64,000 bases of DNA from assembly GCA_959347315.1 (NCBI GenBank), contig OY365809.1, positions 9,153,000 to 9,216,999 on the forward strand, given 5' to 3'. Shown in pieces: positions 33,411 through 44,100 of the stretch. A program made the translations under genes and the position numbers. Below the pieces are notes generated by a model. It worked only from the letters and a program-made list of their open reading frames with translations, did no database searches and had not been told where the DNA came from. Source of the DNA: Bimastos eiseni (Eukaryota > Annelida > Clitellata > Crassiclitellata > Lumbricidae). Positions within the stretch are counted from its first letter, which is position 1; every line of letters begins with the position of its first letter.

Positions 33411-33724
33411 GTGCGCACCAGAGGCGTAACAAGCGGGGGGTAGAAGGCACCTGACCCAGTTTCAAAACTGGGAGGGGGCAAAGCCCCCAGTTTTAGTGCT
33501 CAGTGCCCCCCATGTTCCCCCATATCGATTCTTTTTTTATGTTTATCCAATGGCTTTTTAAGATTACCTTTGTTAAAATAATTTGTGTCCCCTTTCTCAA
33601 ATTTCAGAGGGGCAAAATTCAAACAGTGGGGGGGGGGGGGGGATTTTTTGCGCTTCGCGGAATATTTTATAAATTATGCCCCCCCCCCCACTCTTCAAAG
33701 CCTTGTTACACCTCTGGTGCGCAC
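33411..33724. mobile_element. hAT-type MITE, 298 bp, with 8-bp target duplication
   Basis: The element is 33419-33716. Its ends are CAGAGGCGTAACAAG and the inverse of CAGAGGTGTAACAAG, the CAG-RGGYG form usual for hAT elements. It is flanked by GTGCGCAC at 33411-33418 and 33717-33724, the 8-bp length expected for hAT. The interior has mirror G and C runs and no coding potential. Confidence 0.85.
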
Positions 33725-34525
33725 GGTTAGGGCCTATAATGTGGCAGGGAGACCGAAGATGAGACGTTCTTCGTGTAGGTACTACATTAGGCTACTTCTG
33801 ACTAATAGGCCTAGCCTATCAAATGCATGGATGCATCGGAGTGATATAGACCATTGGGAACTACCTGGATTATTATAGACGTATACACACACCGGATAGT
33901 TATGCTAATGGAGACAATTAAACTGTTTAGATAAATTAGACCTACAAGATGCTGTACAAACTTTACTGATTCCGTCGGTAAAAGACTGCATAGGAGTTGT
34001 GCATATGGAAGCGGGTGAATTCACCCCAATTCCCAATGTATGAATTCCCTTTCAGAAACAACTGGCATCGTGAATTTGTATGCTCTATTGGCCAGAGGTG
34101 TCTAAAGAAGAAATATATAGCGTATGTCCATGAGCGTAATCTTTTGTGATATTGAATGCAATTAAACAAAAATAGCACGATGTATACGAACACATAGGCC
34201 TATGTATGTATACGATGCTATGTATGCATGCGTTTGCCGATGCATGAATGCGTGAACCAGATATTGATAGCTTGCATGGAGCAACGGAAGAACAATAGCG
34301 GTAGGTAGCTCTTCTCATCAGCGAAGCAATTGCCGAAGGTTCAGAGCCAACAGCAGCAGCTGAAGAGACAAATTCCAATTCCACGGTGCGTGTCATTGCC
34401 AACGAATATTAATTATTCGGTTTTCCGGACCAGCCATTGACCTAACCGTACAGACACGAACATCGTACAGCGAGGCTTCTGTACATTGTTATATACATAA
34501 TGTACGTCTACTGATGATGCACCCC

Positions 34526-34527
<2 letters not shown>
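33725..34527. other. Intergenic, nothing recognised
   Basis: Short overlapping frames only. No repeat structure. Confidence 0.4.
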
Positions 34528-34563
<36 letters not shown>

Positions 34564-34603
34564 GGGGTGTATATATATGGGGTATATACATATATATATA
34601 TAC

Positions 34604-34639
<36 letters not shown>

Positions 34640-34640
34640 G
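34528..34640. repeat. (TA)n microsatellite with TATACATA interruptions
   Basis: TA runs broken by ACATA and by two TATGGGGT words. Confidence 0.9.
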
Positions 34641-35029
34641 CGAGCGCATACGTCATTGATATAGCGATCTTCTTCTAACAACAAATAACGTACCACATTG
34701 TCTATTTTTATGCATGTACTTGCTCATTTTGGTATTTATATGATGCTTTTCATGTAGACCTACCTCACAAAAGTCCTTCTGACTATGGCGAACTGCTTAT
34801 AGCAACTGCCGTTCTAGTTTTATCGTATGTTAGCTTTTCGCTGAATTTTGCTTCCATGACACTGTTCGCTGAGTTCGCTAGAGGGCTTAGATGGACCAAC
34901 GCACGAAAATAGTTTTCAGTTTTCAAACATATCAAAGTTTTCCAAACGAGCTCTTCTTTTTAGTTCGTTCGGGATAAATTAGATGAACCTGGACGGAGTG
35001 GATAATTAAAGAGCGCAACAAAAATGTTT
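34641..35029. other. Intergenic, nothing recognised
   Basis: AT-rich; no gene or repeat seen. Confidence 0.4.
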
Positions 35030-35640
35030 ACCTTTGGAAGCGGGAATCTGCGTATTAAAATCCAACGGTTATGGGATGTGCCCTTATATAATGGCCGACA
35101 GCATGAGCTACCCGATACAGACGTCGTCTGTGGAGGGAGGAGGTTTCATCATTAGTCGAAATATCGGTTTCTACTTTATTGCGGCAACGCACGACCGTGT
35201 AGTATTAAGTCTCTTGAACGAAATGACTATTTGCCCAGGGCTCCAAGCGGCGTGCTTGTAAAGTATGCGTGCTTGCCAACATATCCGACTGAAAAATAAG
35301 ACGCCGATATTGTTGGATAATTAGGGCGTTCGTTTTGGACGATCGCGCAGTCCTCGTTTCCGTCAGACTTTGTTCTTACGCGATCATATGCCGTCAGCAA
35401 TATAAGCAATCCTAACGACGGGCAGCGCCCATGGTACTCGTAAGCCTCGCTCAATGGCGCGAAGATCGGCCGAGGAGACGGCAGTGTATCATGGGAGGAA
35501 GGGAGCGCAGATCCAGGTGTTGGCACGTTGCCAAGCCCTGCTTACGGCCTACGTCGGATTTTGCGGACGACCGCCCACCAGCCAATAGCGATTGGGCACA
35601 AGCTCACCGGCGGACGAAGGACATCTTGGGGTATCTGTGT
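35030..35640. promoter_or_regulatory. CpG-rich patch, possible promoter
   Basis: CpG frequency is clearly higher than around it. It contains an inverted CCAAT pair (CCAATAGCGATTGGGC near 35582-35597) and ATCATGGGAGG near 35488. It could be the promoter of the plus-strand gene whose first coding exon is at 40988, through an unseen 5' UTR exon, or of an unknown minus-strand transcript. There is no direct evidence of either. Confidence 0.3.
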
Positions 35641-37500
35641 GAAATAACATAAGCTTTAGGTAGCGCTCGTTTAGAATTAATGCCCTATTTGTGCTACTTA
35701 AATTAGTATGTATGCTCAGACCTTTAAAGAACTGGCTGATAAATGAGATTACCTTGACGCTTTGTCTTGTAGTTCATAACCCGTCTCACCTTTTGGACGA
35801 GTCCATTGCTGGGCTCTAAACGACGTGTTGTATGTCGCTGGGCAGACGCTTGAAAGCGGTTGCTGAACGCAGGTAGGTGGGATGTAAAAGTCTGTGTTTA
35901 TTGGTTTCGTCTGTTATCGGGGCAAACTAAAACGAAAATAAAAAGATTATTAAACGCCACATAGGCGAACTCGCTTAGGGTATTAGCTTGTAAATAAGTT
36001 ACTGCATCATTAGACAGTTAATTTCCCATTCACAAAATTATCTCGATGGTTTGTGCGGCCTAGGAAGAAATATCTAATTTGTTTTTTGTAGGCCCTATTT
36101 GTATTGCGGAAACTTGACCCAATCATGGTGTCCAACATAGCATCATCAGAACGATATATTATTTGAATCCTGTTAATACTGCGAAAGGTAAAGCTGTGAC
36201 ATATATTTACCGACATCTGTTACCTTTGGGTCAAAGCGACATGCTACAGAGAATGCCAAATCGATGAAATGTCAAATGTTAGCAGTAGATATATGTATAG
36301 TCTGTCGTTAATGGCCCAGCTGCACTCATGGATTTTCTGCTTAGCGTGTGCCAACAGTTTTGTGTGTTTCTTTGCAGGTGATTTAGCACTAAATTGACAA
36401 TGCACTCTCTCACTGTAAGGGTGCCTCGCAGTGGGGGCACTTCTGAAGGGCTTATTCTCAAAGAAGCGCTTTATAATGACCTTATACAATGCAATAATAA
36501 TCACAATATACTTATATGTACTCATCTCAGATGACATGAATGCATTTTGTAAAAATCATTGCAATGTTGTTGAAGATTGTTCTGTGATAATTGTATTGTG
36601 TAGCCATCTTCTTCAATAATTTGCACTTAAGAAGGTTTAGGAGTTCAACTGAGCCATTCATCATCATTCATATTCTTGTTCCTTTGTTCCTTTGTCCATC
36701 AACCACTGGAGCAACTTAGTTTCCTGTCTCCCTTCTATTGCAGAAGTTAGTTGCAATGAACTCCATATCTATAGTCACTTGTCTATTCCGTGTCTCGCCC
36801 TTGTGTTCTATTCCAGGGGCTTAGTGAAATGGTGCAGAGGTAACAGCTGTTCTCAGATGCAAGCTAGGCAATGAGGAGCAGATTGCATTGAATTTACAGA
36901 TTTCTATAGCGCTTCTTCAAGGGACAACCTAATCAGATGCGCTCCCAGTGCGAAAGCCCCACCGGCAAAGATAATTCTTAATAAGAATATGGGCAGAAAC
37001 TGAGAAACAGAATCATCCTTGTACTGGGTGTAGGCTACTCTAAATGATCAATTGCTTATTTCATTTTTTCCCAACTGGTTTTCTTGCTGATGCCTCAAAT
37101 CCACATCTTAAATAGACGGGAAGACGTGTGACGAATTAAGTGACGTATTCCACATAAAGTCGCTTCGCCATATTTTCCTTTTGGTCTTTCTTGATTATTT
37201 ATGTCTGTAGAGATGAACAGTTTTATGTGATAGGTTGCATCATTTTAGACATGCGTGGGACAACTGTCCTGGATGATAACCTTCATTAGCATGGATGTAA
37301 TATAATCACGTAATCTAATCTGAGAGTTGTTGTCTGGCCGCTGAGTGGACGGATGGTTGAATGGCCTGCAGCTGCAAATGAAATGTGGTCCCCATGGGGG
37401 GCTGGCTCTCCAATCTGATTGTAAGGTCTGCACTCTATGAACCCATTGTTATATATACTCTGACAAAGGTGATAATGAGATCAAAATTTATATACCTACC
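35641..37500. other. Intergenic with a LINE-tail scrap
   Basis: Near 36893-36920 TTTCTATAGCGCTTCTTCAAGG is the inverse of the GCGCTATA-type 3' tail seen on CR1/L2 elements elsewhere in the window. Nothing else is recognised. Confidence 0.4.
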
Positions 37501-38030
37501 AATTTGCCATTGTGATTGATAGTCAACATTAGCAACTTCATCATCACCACCACCACCACCCATCATAATCGTCGTTGTCGGTATCATCATCATCATCATT
37601 CTGTTGTTTTCTCTTTTTTCTTAATATTCTTATTATTCTTGTTATTATCATTATATTACTTTTTATTATTATCGTCATTATTATTAAATAATTACCGCTA
37701 TTACTATCATTGCTGTTATCATTACTATTGCTACCATTAATACTACAACTACTAATGGTTGTAATAAATAATAATGATACTACTACTAATAATAATATTA
37801 GTGTTATTAATATTGTTATTTTTTATATCCCAAGGTACATAAGATACCTCAGGGACTAGAACATTATTTATGAATAATATAAAAATGTCCGGAATATTGT
37901 TATTGCTGTTATTAACTTATTATTCTTGTTAATTTTATTATTTAAAATTTAAAAAAAACTATTATCATTGTTATTGCTCGTGTTGTTGTTGGAATTGTCA
38001 TCTCAGCATTATTATTGCTATTATTATTGC

Positions 38031-38067
<37 letters not shown>

Positions 38068-38070
38068 GAA
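37501..38070. repeat. Trinucleotide microsatellite cluster (ATT, CAC/CAT)
   Basis: CAC/CAT runs (37535-37600) are followed by degenerate ATT runs, with a clean (ATT)n tract at about 38010-38067. Confidence 0.85.
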
Positions 38071-38379
38071 CATTTTGTTGAGTTCCATTTTTAAAAATCT
38101 CCTAGGGATCAGACTATAATCGTAGGCATTTACCTGGATGATCATAGCCATTTTCACCAGGGTCAATCTCCATGTTTAATTTCTTCCAGTTGCGCTGCAT
38201 GTAATTGCCTTGTCAGTCTGTGTGCTAATTTCCTTTGCGCCTGTATTATAACCCTGGCATTTACTGCCATACGTGCATCGCCCCCACGCAGTACTCCTGA
38301 GGTATACCCGTGGATGCCTGGTACGAATGTAATAATATGATTTAGATTTCTGACATTTCAAGTGTAGAACCACAGGCCT
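38071..38379. other. Intergenic, nothing recognised
   Basis: About 300 bases without a repeat or recognisable coding piece. Confidence 0.4.
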
Positions 38380-38650
38380 CTGTCTCTCTCACTCTCTCTC
38401 CCTCTCTGTGACTGTGTTTGTGACTGTGTATGTGTGTCTGTCTCTGTCTCTCTGTATCTCTTTATGTGTCTGTCTGCCTACCTGTCTTCTCTGTCTGTCT
38501 GTCTTTCTCTCACTTTGTCTCTGTCTCTCTGTTCTGTCTGTCTCTGTGTCTGTCTCTCTCTGTCTCTCCCTATCTGCCTCTGTCTGTCTGTCTGTCTCTC
38601 TCTCTGTCTCTATATGTCTCTATCTGTCTGTCTGTCTCTCTCTCTCTGTT
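38380..38650. repeat. CT/TCTG microsatellite
   Basis: Interrupted TCTG and TC repeats. All plus frames are open with Ser/Leu/Cys/Val-rich translations, which are not coding. Confidence 0.9.
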
Positions 38651-38954
38651 CAAGGTATACTGATAAATAATGTTGTTCAGGGACTGCGGTGGTGGTGGTG
38701 GTGTGAAAAGCTTGGTTCTATCTAGGCGCTGTGGGTCAGTATCGAAGGAATCCATGCAGATAGATGCCAAGGCCATCGTCCTAATATGCCATCTTCATAT
38801 GACGTCTGAGAGTATCCACCCACCCTCACCCACTAAGAGCGGTCTTATTGATCTCATCTAATCTAATCTGATCTAAGAACATCATCCATGTAGCAATGCA
38901 ATGGACATCAATCAAATCAATGGCACTTCAAAGCAGATTAGCAATTTGGAGAAT
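38651..38954. other. Intergenic spacer
   Basis: Nothing recognised. ATG at 38896 starts the frame that runs into the following minisatellite. Confidence 0.4.
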
Positions 38955-39597
38955 TCAGAGGATGAGAAGGAAAGGTAACCAGAGGATGGGAAGGAAAGGT
39001 AGCCAGAGAATGAGAAGGAAAGGTAACCAGAGGATGAGAAGGAAAAGTAACCAGAGGATGGGAAGGAAAGGTAACCAGAGGATGGGAAGGAAAGATAGCC
39101 AGAGGATGGAAAGGAAAAGTAGCCAGAGGATGGGAAGGAAAGGTAGCCAGAGAATGAGAAGGAAAGGTAACCAGAGGATGAGAAGGAAAGGTAACCAGAG
39201 GATGAGAAGGAAAGGTAACCAGAGGATGGGAAGGAAAGGTAACCAGAGAATGAGAAGGAAAGGTAACCAGAGGATTGGAAGGAAAGGTAGCCATAGGATG
39301 GGAAGGAAAGGTAACCAGAGAATGAGAAGGAAAGGTAACCAGAGGATGAGAAGGAAAGGTAACCAGAGGATGGGAAGGAAAGGTAACCAGAGGATGGGAA
39401 GGAAAGGTAACCAGAGGATGGGAAGGAAAGGTAACCAGAGGATGGGAAGGAAAGGTAGCCAGAGAATGAGAAGGAAAGGTAACCAGAGGATGAGAAGGAA
39501 AGGTAACCATAGGATGGGAAGGAAATGTAGCCAGAGAATGAGAAGGAAAGGTAACCAGAGGATGAGAAGGAAAGGTTGCCCTGCAGAGGATAAGAAG
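38955..39597. repeat. 24-bp minisatellite, about 26 copies
   Basis: The unit is close to CCAGAGGATGGGAAGGAAAGGTAA, with variation at two or three positions (GAT/AAT, GGG/GAG, AAC/AGC). The period is a multiple of 3, so one frame from ATG 38896 to TGA 39625-39627 encodes about 26 copies of NQRMGRKG. I regard it as a non-coding minisatellite: there is no promoter context, and base variants change residues freely. Confidence 0.92.
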
Positions 39598-39798
39598 GAA
39601 ACGCAGCCGGAAGAGCGTCATTGCTGAATAATATTATGAACTCAGAAAGCAGTGAAATTTAAATCGAGAGGACCTCAGAGAATACAAATTATAACTTGGC
39701 GACCAAGTTACGAAATGTTAGGACCTACATAACCAGAGTTTCATTAATTTAGTACTCAAATCATTCTACAGTCCATCGCTTGGAAAAACGGTTCTGTA
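39598..39798. other. Spacer between minisatellite and inverted-repeat element
   Basis: Nothing recognised. Confidence 0.4.
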
Positions 39799-40098
39799 TC
39801 TATAGTCCGAAGGTTCGATAGTCAGAAGATTGCCCGGTGACCGATCGATAGATGATAAGATTGTGGTTTTAATGGTAGCTGGACTGATGAGTAGAATTAT
39901 GTTTGTTAGAAGCTGGATTGCATAATTCTTTTAATTCATCCAGCTTCATTTGGGCATGATTCTTTTCATATGAATCCAGCTCCCATGTTTTACACATTCT
40001 TTTTGTCAATTAATCCAGATTCTAGTTAAATTAATGTCGGAGCATAGAATCTTCGGAATATCGAACCTTCGGTCTATTGAACCCTCGGACTATCGAGC
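39799..40098. mobile_element. Palindromic MITE sharing internal words with the 12.5-kb element
   Basis: The ends carry ATAGTCCGAAGGTTCGATAG (left) and its inverse near 40050-40098. The interior is a large imperfect palindrome of GAAGCTGGATT and AATCCAGCTTC words (39885-40022). It is the same core motif as in 12580-12890, while the terminal arms differ. Confidence 0.7.
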
Positions 40099-40987
40099 GG
40101 ACACCGAAAAAACCACGAGAGTGGGTCCTGTGTACTTTAAGGCAACTTATGCTAAAGGTAGACATTGTGGCCATTGGCATAAGTTGGGGCTATAGAACAT
40201 CGGCAGGCCAAAAGCTGTTCCTATCAAAGCACAGTTATTGTCAGCTGATGCTGGACATGATTTGTTTCATCTCTTCCAAGGTCACGTTAATATCTGGCTA
40301 CATGCCACCACGACCGTGATTTGTAAATTGAAAGCTGATTACTCCCAGTATTCAGGCTACAGTGTTTGCCATTCCGTACTTGGCTTTTCAAACTAACATT
40401 TTGGCCCTGTTGGTAGATTTTAAGGAGTTAAAGACTGCTGTAACAGCTCAACCGTAGCCTTGAGTTAAAGATGGTACCTCTGTATCTATACTTGCCAATT
40501 ACTTGGTTTCTGAAGCGGTTGAGAGCAGATGATGATTGTTTCACTGTGAGCAAATGCCTCCTGTTTGCGTGTTTAAACTCCAGGTGGTGAATTGCTTCTA
40601 ATTAGTTAAAATTAATTACTTCCCAGTCTTACATTGCTCTGCCAAAATAACGAGAGGAGTTGTGTCGCTGAAGTTAAAAATGACATGCAAGACATTTGCA
40701 TTTCTGTTGTTTCAGAAACAAAGAGTTAAAAAATGATGTGATCAGTTGTCTGTGCGTTCTGCTCTTGCTTGGCCGCTGGTGGTCCACGGCTCATGCTGGA
40801 CGCTGGTGCCGCTGCCTCACCCCCGAAGCCTTGTCAACCTCAAATGACCTCGTCTGTCGTCTAGCTGTGATCTCTGGCTCTAACCACAAAAGCCTGTCTG
40901 TGATTCCCCAATTGACCGCTTCTACCACTGAAGACTGACCATTGAGACTGACCACCCGATGACCAGCGCCGCCACACCCGAACAAGA
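40099..40987. other. Upstream flank of the unrecognised gene
   Basis: No repeats seen. The base composition becomes more balanced from about 40760. An in-frame TGA at 40949 precedes the first ATG of the next gene. Confidence 0.4.
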
Positions 40988-41107
40988 ATGGACATCATGC
41001 GACTACTGACAAGGAAACTAAAGTCACAGTCGCTCGAGGAGGCAGAGGAGGAAGCCGGGTCAAGAGGGAGAAGGAGCTTTTCAGAGGGAAACAGCGACAC
41101 TATGCAG
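40988..41107 (+). CDS. Unrecognised gene, first coding exon
   Basis: Forty codons ending SEGNSDTMQ at donor CAG|GTTCGT. The ATG follows an in-frame stop 39 bases upstream. Phase 0 out matches the exon at 44439. Confidence 0.55.
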
Positions 41108-44100
41108 GTTCGTAAAGGAACAAAGAATTCATGTCTCTAGTGGATGCTTTGTGGTCAACCGCTGCTTGCCTCTGTTGCTCGTCTGATCGCCCGTCTTCTT
41201 CGTTTCTCACATATTTCTACTTTCATGACTGAACTTCTTACCTAATTGATAGGATTCAGTTCAAAATTATCTTTCTTACATAATTTTGTTGGGTCAGGCT
41301 CTTGGCTATCTTTGTGGTCTTATCAGGCAACCTATCTCGGCTACATCTGGACGTCCTCTCCCATCTTTAGACCATCACGACCTTCTAGTGCCTCAGTCTA
41401 GAACTGTCACAGATCAGCATGGTGCCTATTATGTGCCTCTGTTGGCCCTTCGCTATGGAACAGCCTTCCTGCTGTGATGTGTGCTGCCATCTTGTTGCTG
41501 CTATCTAGTAGCACAACTGTTTCTGATCATTCTCTTAAGACTTTTCTTTTCTAGAGGGATTCTTCGCACTGGGAGCTCCTCTGATTAGGTTGTACTGTGA
41601 GAGGCGCTTTATAAATCCGTGAATAGAATAGAGGTACATGAGGTGGTCACGAGGATTAGGTTGGCTAGCTACAGTCTGAGTTGCAGCATAGTCAAATGCT
41701 GAGTGGGTTCATGACCTTTCAGTTTGTCCTCTACACAGTCTGTGTTGAAGTATAGTCAATTGCAAGAGTGGGTTCATGACCTTTCAGATTGACCTCTGCA
41801 CAGTCTATGTTGAAGTATAGTTATTTGCAGAGTCGGTTCATGACCTCTGAGATTGACCTATGCCCTGGACATAGCTTCTCTCGTAATCTAGCCACAGGCT
41901 GTGTTCGTGCATTTGCTTATGTGCTATTACTCTTCTGCCTCTTGCTTTTCATGTGATCAACAAGAAATTCAGAGCACTGCTCTTGCATAAGTTGTGCCTC
42001 TTCCTCTGTTTACATTATTCCTCACTGTTTGCCTAACTTTCAGAAGAATTCTGTCTCATTTGTCAGGTCACTTATGGATGCATGAGTTGATCCTGCTGGT
42101 TGATTTAAAAGAGCTTGATCAGATGGTAAATGGACATGCCCCTCTGGCATAATTCCCTGGACATTATCCCCCTCCTGGGCATAATCTCCCAAGAAAAAAT
42201 ACCCCAGGCTAGACATAATTCCCCATGCTAGACTATATATAATTACCTAAAAATTATGCATTATATCCAATCATGTCTATTAGCCAATTTTAAGGTGTAT
42301 GTTATGTCATGTGGCTTAAATTGTACATTATATCCAATGAAATTATATACGAATATTTTAACTTATTTTTATTTGAGCAATTAGCCTAAAAATACAAGTA
42401 ATTGGCCAAATAGTACAAACCATCGGAAAATCAATGCAATTCAGTTCGGTTTATATTCTCCAACATAAATATGATTTGTAAACATCATGTCTGATGCATT
42501 GTAAGCAAACAATTGGAATAAAGGAAGTTACTATAGTCTAGGTACCGTACAATGAGAACATTTATTACACCATCTGTATAATATTACTATATAGTCGTCC
42601 AAAGTTGCTCGTAGTTGAGGAAATGATCCAAAAATTCCAAATGTATTGTAATTGTATTTTACACCTTCTTAATATACAGAAACTCACCATAGTAGTGCTC
42701 AACTTCTCCCTTGCTGCTCTTGATAAATTCCCAGATGAAAATCTCTGCTGTCAACTGTTAATAAATGAAGTGAGTTAACTATACAGGACAAAGAAACTCA
42801 GAAGGATTCTGACTTCTTCAACGTCTGTGAATGAGAGAAACTCAATATAGTTGATATATTCAAGTCCAGATCGACTTAAATGTATACATGCATAGAACGT
42901 CCGGCTTTTTCTGCTGGACCAAAACGTTCAATGAGCTCTATTTCTGGTGTAATTTCAGCTGCGACCTACCTTTGTGTATTAAGGTTTATTCAACGACGTT
43001 CTCAAATCTGAGACGATTAACGTCAGACATGATACAAATATGTCTAAATCTTGGTTACATATATTTATTTACAGTACTAAAAGTTCAGAGTCTGTATTTT
43101 ATGGATAAGTGTTCTGTTTTATTTCTTAGTCTTTAGGAATTAGGAGTAATTAGGACCTAACTTTATTTCAAATGGTTGTTAGATATACCCTTCACATCAA
43201 CTGTTACTTTCCGTCACAGCAGAGACTGGCTCTCTGGAAACTGTGTCTGTCTGTCTATCTCAGCAGACTGACCCCTTTGATATGTACCAGAATTACAACT
43301 TGATTTTGTCATTGGGGGATTTGGGGCTATTTGAGTGATTGAGTCAAATCAAGTCAAGTGGGCAGGAAGTGCGGCTGTCTAGACATCTTGAAGGGGTGTT
43401 ATATCAAGTCGTCTTTGATTGATTTATTGATTAGTTGCTTCTAAAATAGACACAGGCACCATAGAAGTTAGTTTTTATCATGCACCTCAATTGAACTTTA
43501 ATGAGGAGATGCTATTCGCCTATTAGATGTATGGTATACTCAATTACTCATCTGGCCTTATTAACTCTTAAGTCTCAGTCTGAACTGCCTCCAAATGGAT
43601 ATCTTGAAGAGGGTTATATAAATTCTTATTGATTATTGACTTGATATTCTTGCTGTTAGTATCACTGTATTATTACTGTACTAGTATTGATAATATTACT
43701 GATGCTAGGTCTGAGGAGACTTACAAAGTAAACAAAGTGCTTGAAGCTGTACAAAGGACTTCTTAGCTGTGCCATTGAGACTGATAGTTCAGTTTACTTA
43801 CTTCCTTTTAAGGTTTCTTGTTTTCATATTCACTCATCCTATCTAGTATTTCAGTCAATGTACAGTCCAACTGAGATTTAATATGACCAGGCAAGTAGGT
43901 CTATGATTGCTGGTCTACGTCAACTGCTGATTAAGGTGTCATTGGAAGACATCAGGAGTTGTTGTTTCGTCATGTCTCTAGAGGTTGGATGCAGTAAATG
44001 GCTCATAGACAGTGTTTATAGTTGTGTTTTGAGAATCGTTTTGTATTTGTTTGTAATTTTATATGTAACGAATTATATTCCAACTAAACATTTTTTCTAT

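Noticed and set aside
38955..39597. CRISPR-like regular repeat array
   Set aside because: There are no unique spacers, the units are contiguous, and the context is clearly eukaryotic. The same applies to the other tandem arrays.
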